Position numbers and translations under genes: made by a program
Shown: positions 1 through 12,869 of the stretch, piece by piece
Position numbering within the stretch: the stretch's first letter is position 1
Layout: every line of letters starts with the position of its first letter
Notes under the pieces: generated by a model
The model's database searches: none
What the model was told of the DNA's origin: nothing
What the model saw: only the letters and a program-made list of their open reading frames with translations
NCBI RefSeq assembly: GCF_029227915.1
Contig: NC_079877.1
Span: 11,159,351-11,223,350, forward strand
DNA from: Hydractinia symbiolongicarpus
Lineage: Eukaryota > Cnidaria > Hydrozoa > Anthoathecata > Hydractiniidae
Length of the DNA: 64,000 nucleotides
Reading direction: 5' to 3'

Positions 1-394
1 GTCATCGAAAAACCTTCAAATCCTAATATCTCTGCAACCGTTTGTCAAAAATACGCGATCCTATACATTTTCTTGATAAACGTTTCAAGACCTATACAAT
101 GAAGGCAGCAGATATACAAATTTCTAAAAAAAAAATTTGGGGGGTTTGACTGGCCATTGCTGACATCAGCAAAATGTTAAAACCCTTATGTCTCATTAAC
201 TGCTTATCAAAAAGATATGATCATATACATTTTCTTGGTCAGCGTTTTAACATCTACATAGTACAGGCAACGAATAAACTAAATTTCACCAAATATTTTT
301 GTAATTGCACTGCTGACGTCACCAAAAAATCTAAAACAACCTACTTTTCCATTGTCCTTCTGCCTAAGTGGATTTTTCCACGGGCCTTATCGAC
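1..394 (+). repeat. Repeat family A, left copy (truncated by window edge)
   Basis: This stretch shares long blocks with 1487-1735, including 'ctgcaaccgtttgtcaaaa' and 'tatacattttcttg', and both copies end in the same tail: a short hairpin (gtgga-tttt-tccac) followed by 'cgactag'. Within it the block occurs about twice in tandem, near 35-110 and 205-265. Reverse-complement relatives occur near 11340-11560 and 12470-12860. The hairpin just before a CTAG end is Helitron-like, but no 5' TC terminus was identified, so the class is open. Confidence 0.6.
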
Positions 395-402
395 TAGTTT
401 AA

Positions 403-1142
403 CCCTATTCGGTCCGGGGGGGGGCGGATTCCGCCCCCCCCTGACGGTTTTTTTTTAATAACTCCTGATTGCTTTCTTATATGGCTATGATTCTTACTAA
501 GTTTCAACATTTATCTATTAGACACCTGCATGCTAAATTTTTAGGTCCCATACCTTTCAGAGGCTTTGGTATTGGCCATTACTCGAAACTACCCCTAAAA
601 TCTCTATGAAATCCTTATAATAGGGAAAATATAATAACTCCTGTTAGGATTATCCTTAGAACTTGAAACTTGCAACACAACTTTGTTTCATCAAGAAGAA
701 TCATTTCGAATAATTTTGACACGTGACTAATCCGATTTCCCGATTTTTTCGGATTTTACCCGAAAATCGGAAAAAAACGGATTTTCGGGCAATTTTTGGC
801 AATTTTTTATTCGATCCATGTAAAAACCGGAAGATATGTTAAAAAAATTTTATTTAGCTTTCAGAAACTTCAAACAGAATGTAAAAATTCGCTCTAGAAC
901 AAAAGTAATTATGTTTTAAGCAGATAGTGGCATTTTTAACAATTTTCAAGCTTCCGATGACGTCACAGAAATTGTGCTGACGCAAGCAAAAATTTATTTC
1001 CGCCATTTTGTTCCTTTTATGACGTACTATAAGTGTGCCAAGTTTGATTCAATTTGAACAATCCTATGAAAAGTTATTGAGGGGGGGCGGAATCCGCCCC
1101 CCCCGGTCATAGTATGTTCGAAAAACCCCGGACCGAATAGGG
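403..1142. mobile_element. piggyBac-type MITE flanked by TTAA
   Basis: The ends form a perfect 17-bp inverted repeat, CCCTATTCGGTCCGGGG at 403-419 and its complement at 1126-1142, directly flanked by TTAA at 399-402 and 1143-1146. A TTAA target duplication plus CCC-starting termini is the signature of piggyBac-family transposition. A second, subterminal inverted pair is a G-run followed by cggattccg and a C-run (about 416-440 and 1081-1104). There is no transposase ORF, so it is non-autonomous. It split two neighbouring copies of repeat family A. Confidence 0.8.
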
Positions 1143-1149
1143 TTAAATA

Positions 1150-1735
1150 ATAATACGCTAAGTGTGTCTGTCTGTGTGTCTGTGACAGGCAAAGTGGATG
1201 TGTTCATTTTCCTTTGATGTTGCCGAAAAATGCATGTCTAATATGCTAAATTTTCTGACTTTACGGCGCGAGGTCAATAACACTACTTTAGCGTCAATAT
1301 CCTATATTAAATTAATGAAGCCGTTACAGTGCACCTAATACTTTAAGGGCAAATAACTTGGAAACAAGGTGGTGATGTCAATGATTTTTCACTGCGTTGG
1401 TAATTAGGGACCACCTAGGGCAAATTTGGGTTATTTTCCCAAACCTGGGTCCTCGAAGTCGTTTCGGAATTGACGGGTTGATGACGTCGTTAAAAAACCT
1501 TTAAACCCTAATATCTCTGCAACCGTTTGTCAAAAGTACATGATCCTATACATTTTCTTGCTCAGCGTTTCAAGATCTATACGATGAAGGCAACAGGCAT
1601 ACACATTTCTAAAATAAACATTTTGTGTTCTGACATGTCTCTGCTGACGTCATCAAAATTTAAATGACGGTTGTTTTTCTCTGTTATCCTGCCTAAGTGG
1701 ATTTTTCCACGGGCATTATCGACTAGTAAATATAA
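1150..1735 (+). repeat. Repeat family A, right copy
   Basis: The copy begins just after the MITE with a TG-rich segment ('taagtgtgtctgtctgtgtg') and ends with the same hairpin plus 'cgactagt' tail as the left copy. The middle (about 1330-1560) is found in reverse complement at 11340-11560. No coding potential is visible. Confidence 0.6.
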
Positions 1736-2029
1736 ATAATATTCTATGGTTTGAAAGTGAAGAGCCAATAAAAAAGACAAAAGTAGTTTCTGTAGCAGTA
1801 TCTTATCATCGCAAAATATAGTCGTATTATTTTGGAAGTTATTGTTTGCTTTTTTTTGTTGGTGTAAATTAGTCTATGAAATGTGTAAAACCGACTTTAA
1901 ATAAATAGTAAATAAATAAAAAATTTTATTTTGTACTTTGCCTTTTCCAAAATCTGTTGTGTAAAGTTAATTCTGATGCCTTCTAAAGGTGATTTGATGT
2001 TTTCTAAAAGTAATTCTGGTTGTTTTGAT

Positions 2030-3190
2030 AAGCTTACGAAGCATCTGATAAGTTCGGGTTTTACAATTCGCAACGTATTTTTTTCTGTGAAATGACCACA
2101 GCTATTTTTACTAGACAAGGCGTGTGACTCACGACAAGAACAATCATAAGACACCCCTCCCCTCCAAAAAAAAAAATTAATCTCAGGTTATTTTGTTGCA
2201 ACTATTTTTTTTAAGGAAAAAAAGAAGAATAAGTTGATACAAATAGCCAGCTCGTTGTAAGCGAGCATGAAATAGATTTAACTCGCCGTGCATTTTCGGA
2301 TTTTAAGAATTATTTTATGTAAAGAATTAAAAAAAACATACATAACATTTTTCACAGTATTTTATACCCTTATTATTATGATAATAAGAACCATACATTC
2401 GCAAAAATAGTTTTCCTTGGTGTTTTCTACAATGTGCCTAGTTAATATATGGAAGATTCGGGGTTATTGACTTATTAGGACTGAACAATTTGTCCGAAAA
2501 GTACATAATATGAACACAACTTACTTCTTATAGAGTGATTACAATTTTCTGTACAAACCCCTAAGCACTAATCCTTACTTTTCCAAATTGCTTGAAAGGA
2601 CTTTTTTCTCGTGCTGGCATTCTCTGTGTTAATTTTGTTTACTGCTGTGGCGTCACTTGTCAAAAAAAAAAACAGTTTACAATGGAATAGCAGAAGAGAA
2701 TTAGCAAGTCAGGTATAGAAACCATTGAAAATTGTTCAAGCACGAAAAATACTAGAAGGAAACTGCACTCTCCCAGAACTTGTGGGAATTAAAAAATGCA
2801 TTTTTAACACCAGAGACACATCGGTCAATGTTTAAAACGCATCATCATACACCAACAACACAACACAATGCAGTTTATGTTTAATGGAGAATTATTTAAC
2901 TTAAAAATACTTGAAACAACTTGTTAAAAAAAAGGAATGAACTGACGTCAAAACAACGACACATGAACAAATTTCTTTTAATAGTTGTAACGCCTCATGA
3001 AACCTCTCAAATCTCATTTGAACCAGATACAGGCGAGACATTTAAATTACTGCAGTGATCAACACAGCTTAATGTTTCGTGCCTTGATGGTTTAGCTTTA
3101 CTCATCTCATGAATCACTCTAGCAGTAGCTGCATAGCAATGTAGTGTTGGTGATAGTTGTTTTTTTCTTCTTCTAGAAGAAACATGGGTA
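2030..3190 (+). repeat. Internal direct repeat, copy 1
   Basis: Shares with 4525-5390 the blocks 'gcttacgaagcatc', 'gttgatacaaatagcc', 'acatacataacattt' and 'tttctacaatgtgcctagtt', in the same order and spacing but with substitutions and indels. No intact gene; the longer ORFs here are not conserved between the copies. Confidence 0.7.
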
Positions 3191-3304
3191 AGCAATTCTA
3201 CGTGACAAACATGGGGAAACTTTCACTCTTTGACGACTATCTAGGTTTGTGTACGATAATCCGTTTTTAGTTGATCAGTATTTGGCCTACATGACTTAAT
3301 ATCT

Positions 3305-3640
3305 ATAGTAATAATAACTTCATCACCAGATATGAAGCTGATAGGAGCAAAACACCCCTCCGTATAGAGATCGTCAACGGGTTTTACAACAGAATCGAGG
3401 ACATAGATGCACATATCAACAAGGAAGCAAATGAAAATTTTTTTGTCCTCATACTTAACGACGGTAACAATGGGATCACGGTGGCCATCAATCGACTGCA
3501 GCGAGAACGTAGAATGTTGACTAAGAGGAACTGCGAAGGTTTATACAACAACGACGCCTACTTTTGACTACAACTTGTCTGTGCTCACCTGGATAAAGAC
3601 CAGTGCCTTTTAAACGGTAAATGTCAAAGATTCTTTTCAT
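3305..3640 (-). pseudogene. Degraded coding relic inside the 5.2-kb element
   Basis: On the minus strand one frame reads as protein-like sequence over roughly 90 residues (for example HSTFSLQSIDGHRDPIVTVV and DEVIITIDIKS), with a stop and no start. The matching frame direction is the same as that of the 5703-6107 relic, so both may be remnants of one element-encoded protein. I do not recognise the family. It could also be chance open sequence. Confidence 0.3.
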
Positions 3641-3819
3641 GATCCCTACAAAGGAAGCAACTTGCAGAAGTATATATAAAGATATACATCTTTAAGTATC
3701 GGGTATATTTCCGTAATACATTTTGTACGGTGACCGACGCTTGCTCTCATTTTGCACTTGTTCCTTATCTTGTAGCCCACTGCTCCAGTTTAAATGTTGG
3801 CATAAATATTCTTTTAGAT

Positions 3820-3915
3820 ATGTACCCCTATGGCGTTGCCAGACATTTATGCGCCTATAAGGAAAAGGGGTACACAATAATTCAAGCATCCATGCCTGAA
3901 TTATTATGTACCTCC
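3820..3915. repeat. Nested imperfect palindromes
   Basis: Two nearby inverted pairs: 'gtacccct' with 'aggggtac' across a loop of about 40 bases, and 'ggtacacaataattcaagcat' against 'atgcctgaattattatgtacc' (two mismatches). They lie inside the 5.2-kb element and may be a small nested MITE or an internal hairpin. Confidence 0.5.
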
Positions 3916-4524
3916 TACAGCGTTGCCAACAATGACATGGCAAAAAATAGTTCAGCCTCGTAGCAGCAACAGTCACCACGCATTTTTATTTTGCAAAATA
4001 ATTTCCTGTGAAATCTCAAAAACTCATCGTAGGTGACAATTAGTTGAGCAGATAGTAGAGGAAAACCATATTGCAAGTCCATGTGGAGTGCTTAAGTGCT
4101 TAAATCACTGAACTCCTTTAGGAGTAATGTCCTTTATTTTAAAAACACTTTCTCCTAACTTCGGCGTAAATAAAATCACAGGCAACTCGCTGTCATTACC
4201 CAATCCAGCTAAAACAGTCGCCCAGCATTTCTATGTTGCAGACTAAGTTTTTGTGACAAATCCAAAATTAGTTTTTAATTTAAATAAAAATACAAACTAT
4301 GGCATGTTGTTACCAAAATTAATTGTAAGCAGGAAATAAAACCTGTAAAAATGTCAGGGATCAACCGACCGTTGGTTTTGTACAAAATATATCCTTTTCA
4401 CTTTCTGAAAGTAATTCTGTTGCTTTCTAAAATTAATTCTGATGTTTTCTAAAAGTAAAACTGATGCTTTCTAAAATTAATTCTGATGTTTTTTAAAAGT
4501 AATTCTCATGGTATTTATAGGCTT

Positions 4525-5390
4525 ACGAAGCATCAGCTAATTCGAATTTTCGGAATTCGCAACTTATTTTTTCTGTGAAATCATAAGAAAAAGCCCCTAA
4601 AAAATAAATCTTAATTATTTATTTTATTTTAAGAAAAAATAAAATAGAAATAATTAGTTGATACAAATAGCCGGCTCGTGGTGAGCGAGCATAAAATTAA
4701 AAGAATTAACTTGTATTTTCGGATTTTATGTACATTTCAAAGAATTAAAAAAACATACATAACATTTATCACAGTATTTTATACCCTACTCATTATGATA
4801 ATAACAACCATACATTCCCAAAAATAGTTTTCCTCGGTGTTTTCTACAATGTGCCTAGTTAATAATTTGAAAATAAAGGGTTATTGGCTTCTCGTGACTG
4901 AACAAAGAAAAAGAGTGTACATTGCAATAGCAGAAAGGAATTGGAAAATCAGGAATAGAAACCATTGTAAATTGTTCAAACACGAAAAATACGAGAAGGA
5001 AAAGGCACTTTCCCTGTACTTGTGGGAACTGAAAAATGTATATTTGACACTAAAGAGGCATTGGTCAATCTTTAAAACATATCATCATATACCAACATCA
5101 CTAAAAAATGCAGTTTATTTTTAATGGAGAATTAATTATATTTACGAATACTTCTCACAACTTGTTAAACCAAAGGTATAAACTGACGTCAAATTGCCGA
5201 CACGTGAAGAAATTCCTTTTAATGGTGGTAATGCCTCGTGAAACCTCGCACATCACACTTGAACCACATATAGGCGAGTATTATACCGACTCCTTCAGTA
5301 ATCAACACAGATCACTATTTCGTGCGTTAGAAGTTTAACTTTAGTCATCCCATGCATCACTCTAGCAGTAACTGCGTAGCAATGTAGCTT
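4525..5390 (+). repeat. Internal direct repeat, copy 2
   Basis: Second copy of the block at 2030-3190 and somewhat shorter. It is preceded at 4395-4510 by four to five degenerate units of the 22-bp minisatellite. Short ORFs here (4837-5124, 5108-5338) have no counterpart in copy 1 and I do not treat them as genes. Confidence 0.65.
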
Positions 5391-5702
5391 TGGTGATAGT
5401 GCCGTTTTCGGTGCGTACTGGTGCATGTCTGTGGGAGTTGTCTTCTTTTCACCTTTTCCAGCAGACTCAGCTAGCTAATGAGAATGTTGTCGTTCTTGTC
5501 TATGATTTTTTGTACACGCTTGTCATTACCACGAAACTCACTGGCATACTACAGCACCTTGTTTATATCATCAATTTAAATTTTGTTGCAAGATTTGTGG
5601 CGCTTTATAGTTATCTGCTCCAAAGCCTAGTAAGGTTTCTTGCCCGTGCTTGACTTCCAAGGATAAGGACTGCATCCACTCTTCAACTTTTACTAAGCTT
5701 TG

Positions 5703-6107
5703 TCAAACTCCGGAAATAAGACCATGGCTTGTCGGCATGAGAAACTTTGCTAAATCACCATCAATTTGGACCACCACTCCCTGTTGGTTGACAAGGTACG
5801 TATATCTATTAACTTGACACACTGTTACGATCCGTTCCATACTTACCACGCACTTGTGCAATTCTCGTGTTGAGGAAGGATTGTTGTACCAGTTAGATCC
5901 ATCATTGATGGCATGTGTGCTTTCATTCTTTCCAAGTATACGACACATATGATATGGAATTAAAAGATACTGTTGATAAATGGCAGGTATCCTTTCATAT
6001 GCTTGACAGAGATGCATAGAGATGTAGTAACACAATGTACTGCAAAGTTGACCTAAGTCTGCCAGACTGCCTGCCCAAATTGCCATGATAAGCTCTGAAA
6101 ATACCAT
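5703..6107 (-). pseudogene. Element-associated ORF of unknown family
   Basis: A 134-codon open frame on the minus strand with protein-like composition: AELIMAIWAGS-type hydrophobic start, several Cys (CSTLCYYISMHLC), and NDGSNWYNNPSS in the middle. It sits between the inner end of the minisatellite arm and the internal repeat of the 5.2-kb element, so it may be a fragment of the element's own protein. No motif of a known transposase (DDE, RT, YR) is visible. Function unknown. Confidence 0.35.
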
Positions 6108-6244
6108 TGGAATGTGCTATACTACCAGTTAACCCAGGTTTTGGGTTAATGTAGCGACACTTTGGTATCAGTGCTATTTTTGCTAACGAATATTGGTGTT
6201 TCTTTTTTAGTTATTCCATCTTATTTTTACTAAGATGCAACTGT

Positions 6245-6842
6245 GAACTTTCAGAAAGCATCAGAATTACTCTTAGAAAGCATCAGATCACCTTTAGAAA
6301 ACATCAGAATTACTTTTAGAAAACATCAGATCACCTTGAGAAAACATCAGAATCACTTTTAGACAAAAATAGAATTACTTTTAGAAAGCATCAGAATTAC
6401 TTTTAGAAAACATCAGAATTACTTTTAGAAAACATCAGATCACCTTTAAAGAACATCAGAATTACTTTTAGAAAACATCAGAATTACTTTTAGAAAACAT
6501 CAGAATTACTTTTAGAAAACATCAGAATTACTTTTAGAAAACATCAAATCACCTTAAAAAACATCAGAATTACTTTTAGAAAACATCAGAATTACTTTTA
6601 GAAAACATCAGAATTACTTTTAGAAAACATCAGATCACCTTTAAAGAACATCAGAATTACTTTTAGAAAACATCAGAATTACTTTTAGAAAACATCAGAA
6701 TTACTTTTAGAAAACATCAGAATTACTTTTAGAAAACATCAAATCACCTTTAGAAAACATCAGAATTACTTTTAGAAGACATCAGATCACCTTTATAAAA
6801 CATCAGAATTACTTTTAGAAAGCATCAGAATTACTTTTAAAA
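6245..6842 (+). repeat. 22-bp minisatellite array
   Basis: Roughly 26 tandem copies of a 22-bp unit, mostly aacatcagaattacttttag plus aa. A recurring variant replaces the 'gaattactttta' core with 'gatcaccttta'. The variants alternate in a higher-order pattern. It forms the inner part of the right arm of the 5.2-kb element; the opposite-strand form occurs at about 1963-2035 and 4395-4510. Confidence 0.9.
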
Positions 6843-6992
6843 TTTTTTTTGGAAAAGGCAAATAAAAAGCAAACAATAAGTTATAAAAAATACGATTATA
6901 TTTTGCCATATTAAGATACCGCTACAAAAATTTTTTCAGTCTTTTTTCAGTTTCAAAGCATTACAAATTATTCAAGTTTATCGTACGAAAAA

Positions 6993-9067
<2,075 letters not shown>

Positions 9068-9089
9068 AACTTCCTTTGTGCTTTAATGC

Positions 9090-9990
9090 TGCAAAAAAAG
9101 GTGATAAATAAAATTATTATATAATATGTGTGACTGCGAGAGGTTATCATGTGGTTGAGTTTTTCTTGCACTTTGATTGGCTAAAGATAAGCTATATTTT
9201 AATTTTCCGCCGAGTTACAATTCTTTCAATTCTACATTACAAAAACATATTTTCCCTGATTTGGTAAACAGAGATATTGTTTTCTTTAAAAAGTAGAATT
9301 TGTCGAGAACTAATTTATTCCAATTTTTTTTTACTGTACCGAAATATAATTTTGATGAAGCGAACATAAATATTCACAATTTAATTATTATATTGTTCCA
9401 CCACTGATAATGATACACTCGCCTCACATTAAAGAGACGTTCGATTTATAAATTAATCAATACTTTTAATGGAGAATGAAAACAATTATTTTGCAAATTT
9501 AACATTCTACTGCAACTATTTGTAAAGAAAAAACAACCCATCTTTGCATACCATAGACATGACATAGACTAGCTAGGTGACTTGGTGTTGACCGGCATAT
9601 TGTTTTAAAAACTGGCCAAACATACAAAAGTAAAGGCCGAAAGATTTCTTTTTTTCGCAACTATGTATAGACCTTGAAAAAAATATTTAAATTGCCATTA
9701 CATTGATATTGCTCTACAAAAGTAGATAGTTAGACATTTGAGTCCATTTTTCTTGAGCAATTCGCAGCTCAATTACTTAATCATTAGGGAATGTATCGGT
9801 TGTATATAAGTGTGAATTGTTAACGTAGTTTGTATAAACTGATGTGATTGTGCCTTAAAAAAGCCGAAAGCTTATCGAAAAAAATATCTTTTTACTTCCA
9901 GATGTTCTCCAAAAGTGATAATTTTTGTAAAGATTTAAAAAGGGTCTTGTTATTCGCATTGTCTTTTCAATAAGCCAATCCATAAAAGAA
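9090..9990. other. Intergenic, probable upstream region of the dioxygenase gene
   Basis: AT-rich sequence upstream of the minus-strand dioxygenase start. I see no ORF with protein-like composition, RNA gene or strong repeat. The promoter should lie near 9070-9300, but no core element could be assigned. Confidence 0.6.
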
Positions 9991-9999
9991 AATAGGTGG

Positions 10000-10590
10000 C
10001 GGCTTACTTTTAAGCAAATACGATACGTTGTTAAAGTAACTTAAAGAAAATACCTGTTCACAACAGGAGTTTAGTCGGCGTAGTAGCAGAAACATTCAAC
10101 AAGAATTTTTTTTCGTGAAATCTCAAAAACATCATCATTACAAATTAATGCAGAGTGCTAAAGTGGTTAAAGAAATACACTTTTTCTCGTAACTTCAGAG
10201 CAAATAAAAACACAGACAACTCGCCGTCATTACCCAATCCAGCTAAAACAGTAACCCAGCAATTTTATGTTGCAGACTAAGTTTTTGTAACAAAACCAAA
10301 ATTAGTTGTTAGTTGAAACAAAAATACAACGTACAGCAGGAGGTTGCAAAATTATTTGTAAGCAAGAAATACAATTTGTAAAAGTATCAGGCACCAATCG
10401 ATTGTTGATTCTATACAAAAATATATACTTTTTACTTTTTAGGTACAGGTAGCTATAGCTAGCCACAACCCTAGTTGCATCTTAGTAAAACTAGATTGGT
10501 GAAATAACTCAAAAAAGAAACAATAACATTCGTTAGGAAAAGAAGCAATGATAGCAAACTGATTAAAAAAACCCGGCATTAATGATGGCA
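10000..10590. repeat. Rearranged fragment of the 5.2-kb element family
   Basis: About 10060-10440 matches 3955-4390 in the same orientation (shared 'cattacccaatccagctaaa' and 'atgttgcagactaagttttt'). About 10475-10560 then matches the reverse complement of about 6150-6250 (shared 'gttgcatcttagtaaaa'). The minisatellite and everything between are absent, so this is a deleted or solo-type relative. Confidence 0.7.
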
Positions 10591-10599
10591 TAAATACAG

Positions 10600-11325
10600 C
10601 GAGGGTGCTTTTTTATGATGTAGCTACGATTGCTAGCTAGCTATGTACAGCCAGCGATGAAGCTAGCTACAATTTTAAATAAAAGTGGTACCAGATTATT
10701 GTATGCCCCACAGGTTGATACATTTATGCTCTATAAAAAACAGAAGCGTCCCGCTGTTTTTAGCCGTCGTTTAAATTTTTGTTAAAACAAAATATGAATC
10801 AATATAGTCCAAATAGAGCAGATTCAAATTCCTTATATAAGCAGAAAGCCTTTATCTTTTTTCACAAAAACAAATTTTTCACATAACTTCTCAGTGATAA
10901 ACTTTTTAATGTTATGCTGTTTAGTTAAATTTAGCAAATTATTTATTTAGGTAAAATCACCAAAAGAGGCACGTGTACAGCATATAATAATAGATCCACC
11001 TACCCTCCGACCTTCCTTTTCTTTCATAAGAAACCCCGAACGCTATCATTAAAATCAAATTGCTTAACCAAAGTGAGGAATATCTTACCAAAGTAAAAAT
11101 AATACGTGGTTCGATCAATCCTTGTTTAGACTGACTAAATAGCCTCACTATTACACCCAACAGTAAAACAACGGCCAGTGATAAATTTATTGCTTATTTG
11201 CAAAGGTTAATTTTATACGATCACAACCAAACACGTGATGAGATAATAAAATTAACTAACAGGTTTTCAATCAAAAAAAACCCGACAATCAACAAACTAA
11301 TTATTTAGAAATACCTCACCCCTTG
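10600..11325. other. Intergenic, nothing recognised
   Basis: AT-rich with short 'gctagcta' stretches. The open frame at 10957-11160 has no recognisable domain and no splice support. No RNA gene seen. Confidence 0.5.
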
Positions 11326-11329
11326 TGCT

Positions 11330-12860
11330 ATTGTGAAGAGCTTAAAGCGTTGATAAAAAAATGTATAGGATCATATGCTTTTGGCAAACGGTAACAGAGA
11401 TCAACCCGTCCATTCCGAAATGGATTCAGAGGCCCAGTTTGAAAAACTTACCTGATTCTGGTCCCTAGTTGTCCCTAGTTACCTATGCCGTGAGAAATAA
11501 CTGACTTCACCACCTCGTTTTAAAGTTATTTGGCCTTAAAGTGATTTAAGTAAGGCTATTGACGTTAAATCATTGTCGGTCACAATGGGAAGTCTGACGT
11601 TTAAATTTTGATGAAGTTGTTCTGCCCAATCTTGGAACGCGCCCCGTCTTAAGACTGGCCAGGCCAATCTTCCGACAGTGACAAATGGGTGGCCAGTCTT
11701 AAGACTGGACTGCCCAATCTATGGACGTACATGCCCAATCTTAGAACAATTGTGGAAGACAAACAGAAAAATAAAATTTTTAGAATTTACCTCTTAATAG
11801 GAACTTTAAATTGAAACTTTTCTTGGAAAATCAAAAGCCAAAAATTTATATATACCATGTATTTTATGTATATAAAATTGAAACTACTCAACCATTTTAG
11901 CATAGTCTATAAAGTTTTTCTTCTATAGACTATGATATTAGCTACCTGGCTACAGCTCGCTAGCTGGCTAAACATCTCATCCAATGAAATTAACGTCTAG
12001 CTAACTAATAATATGGTTGAATACGACTTTTCTGATACTTCATAAATATAAACATTTTATTTTTAAAATTTAGCCAATATTACAAGCTGTATATAAATGC
12101 TAAATGTATAACACATGCTCTACCAGCTACCTAGCTACGATTTTCACTCTACTGTGTCCAAAAACAGGTGGGGTCAATTTAACAGTACCCAAAATAAGAT
12201 GTTTTAATGTGCCTGAGAATGTTTGTTGGGAGTCGCAAAAAATACAGCTCGTGTGGTGCATCCTTTCCTTAAAATTTAAAGAGCGCCAAAGATGGGCCTA
12301 ACATGGTCTTTTGCCCAATCTTGTGACGCCCTGCCCAGTCTTAAGACTGGCCGGCCAGTCTTAAGACTGGACAATTTTATGTCCAAAGATTGGGCAGCGT
12401 CCTAAGATTGGGCAGAACAAAGTCACCAATGACCCGCAAGAAATCGCCATTTTTTTCATAGAAATCATTTTCGTTTCTATTGTGTAGAGCTTAAAACTCT
12501 GATCAAAAATAATCATAGGCTGTCAACAAACAGTAAAGGAGATGTAGAGGTCCTAAAATTCTGCAATGTACCAAAAGAATTTGTTTTAAATTAGTTTGAC
12601 AGTTACTTTCATTGCTTACAGGATCGCACGATTTTGTTTAGGGGTTAAAGAGATATAATAAGCGTTTAAAAATTTTCTAAAATTCGTGTACGCGTTACCT
12701 CTGTTGTGTAGAGTTAAAATGCTGATCAGAAAAATGTATAGGATCATGTGTTTTTTACGTAAGTAGGTTGGCCCAGATTAAAGAAATTTGTCTCTAGTTA
12801 GCAATGCAAAAGATGACGTCACTTACTTCTAGCTATTTCCAAGATATTTGGCCTTAAACA
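11330..12860 (-). repeat. Repeat family A, inverted copy interrupted by another element
   Basis: 11340-11560 matches the reverse complement of about 1330-1560 (shared 'tgtataggatcat' and the 'ttaaagttatttggcc' type block). 12470-12860 contains two further degenerate units with 'gtgtagagttaaaa' and 'tgtataggatcatgtg'. The 804-bp inverted-repeat element at 11617-12420 sits inside. Confidence 0.6.
11617..12420. mobile_element. 804-bp MITE with TTGTTCTGCCCAATCTT ends
   Basis: The first and last 17 bases are perfect inverted repeats (TTGTTCTGCCCAATCTT), and the similarity continues for about ten more bases. Each end region also contains the internal palindrome 'cttaagactgg' and its complement 'ccagtcttaag' several times (11646-11708 and 12330-12370). 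No transposase ORF. Target duplication not resolved, so the superfamily is open. The centre (about 11750-12300) is AT-rich filler. Confidence 0.7.
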
Positions 12861-12869
12861 TGAAAATGC

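Larger units (their letters stand above)
1775..6945. mobile_element. 5.2-kb element with long inverted ends containing a minisatellite
   Basis: About 1775-2035 matches the reverse complement of about 6245-6945. Both contain the string 'ttattgtttgctttt', a degenerate 'gtagc.gtatctta' block outside it, and runs of a 22-bp unit (aacatcagaattacttttag) inside it. The right arm carries about 26 units, the left only a few. The interior holds an internal direct duplication (about 2030-3190 and 4525-5390) and two degraded minus-strand coding relics. A related fragment lies at 10000-10590. The structure resembles foldback or long-TIR DNA transposons; no transposase family is recognisable and target duplications were not resolved. 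Confidence 0.6.

Noticed and set aside
174-458. 94-codon ORF at the left edge
   Set aside because: Runs through repeat family A into the G-run of the MITE; not conserved in the second copy of the repeat.
6245-6842. CRISPR-like array
   Set aside because: Units are contiguous 22-mers with no unique spacers, in an animal genome; it is a minisatellite.
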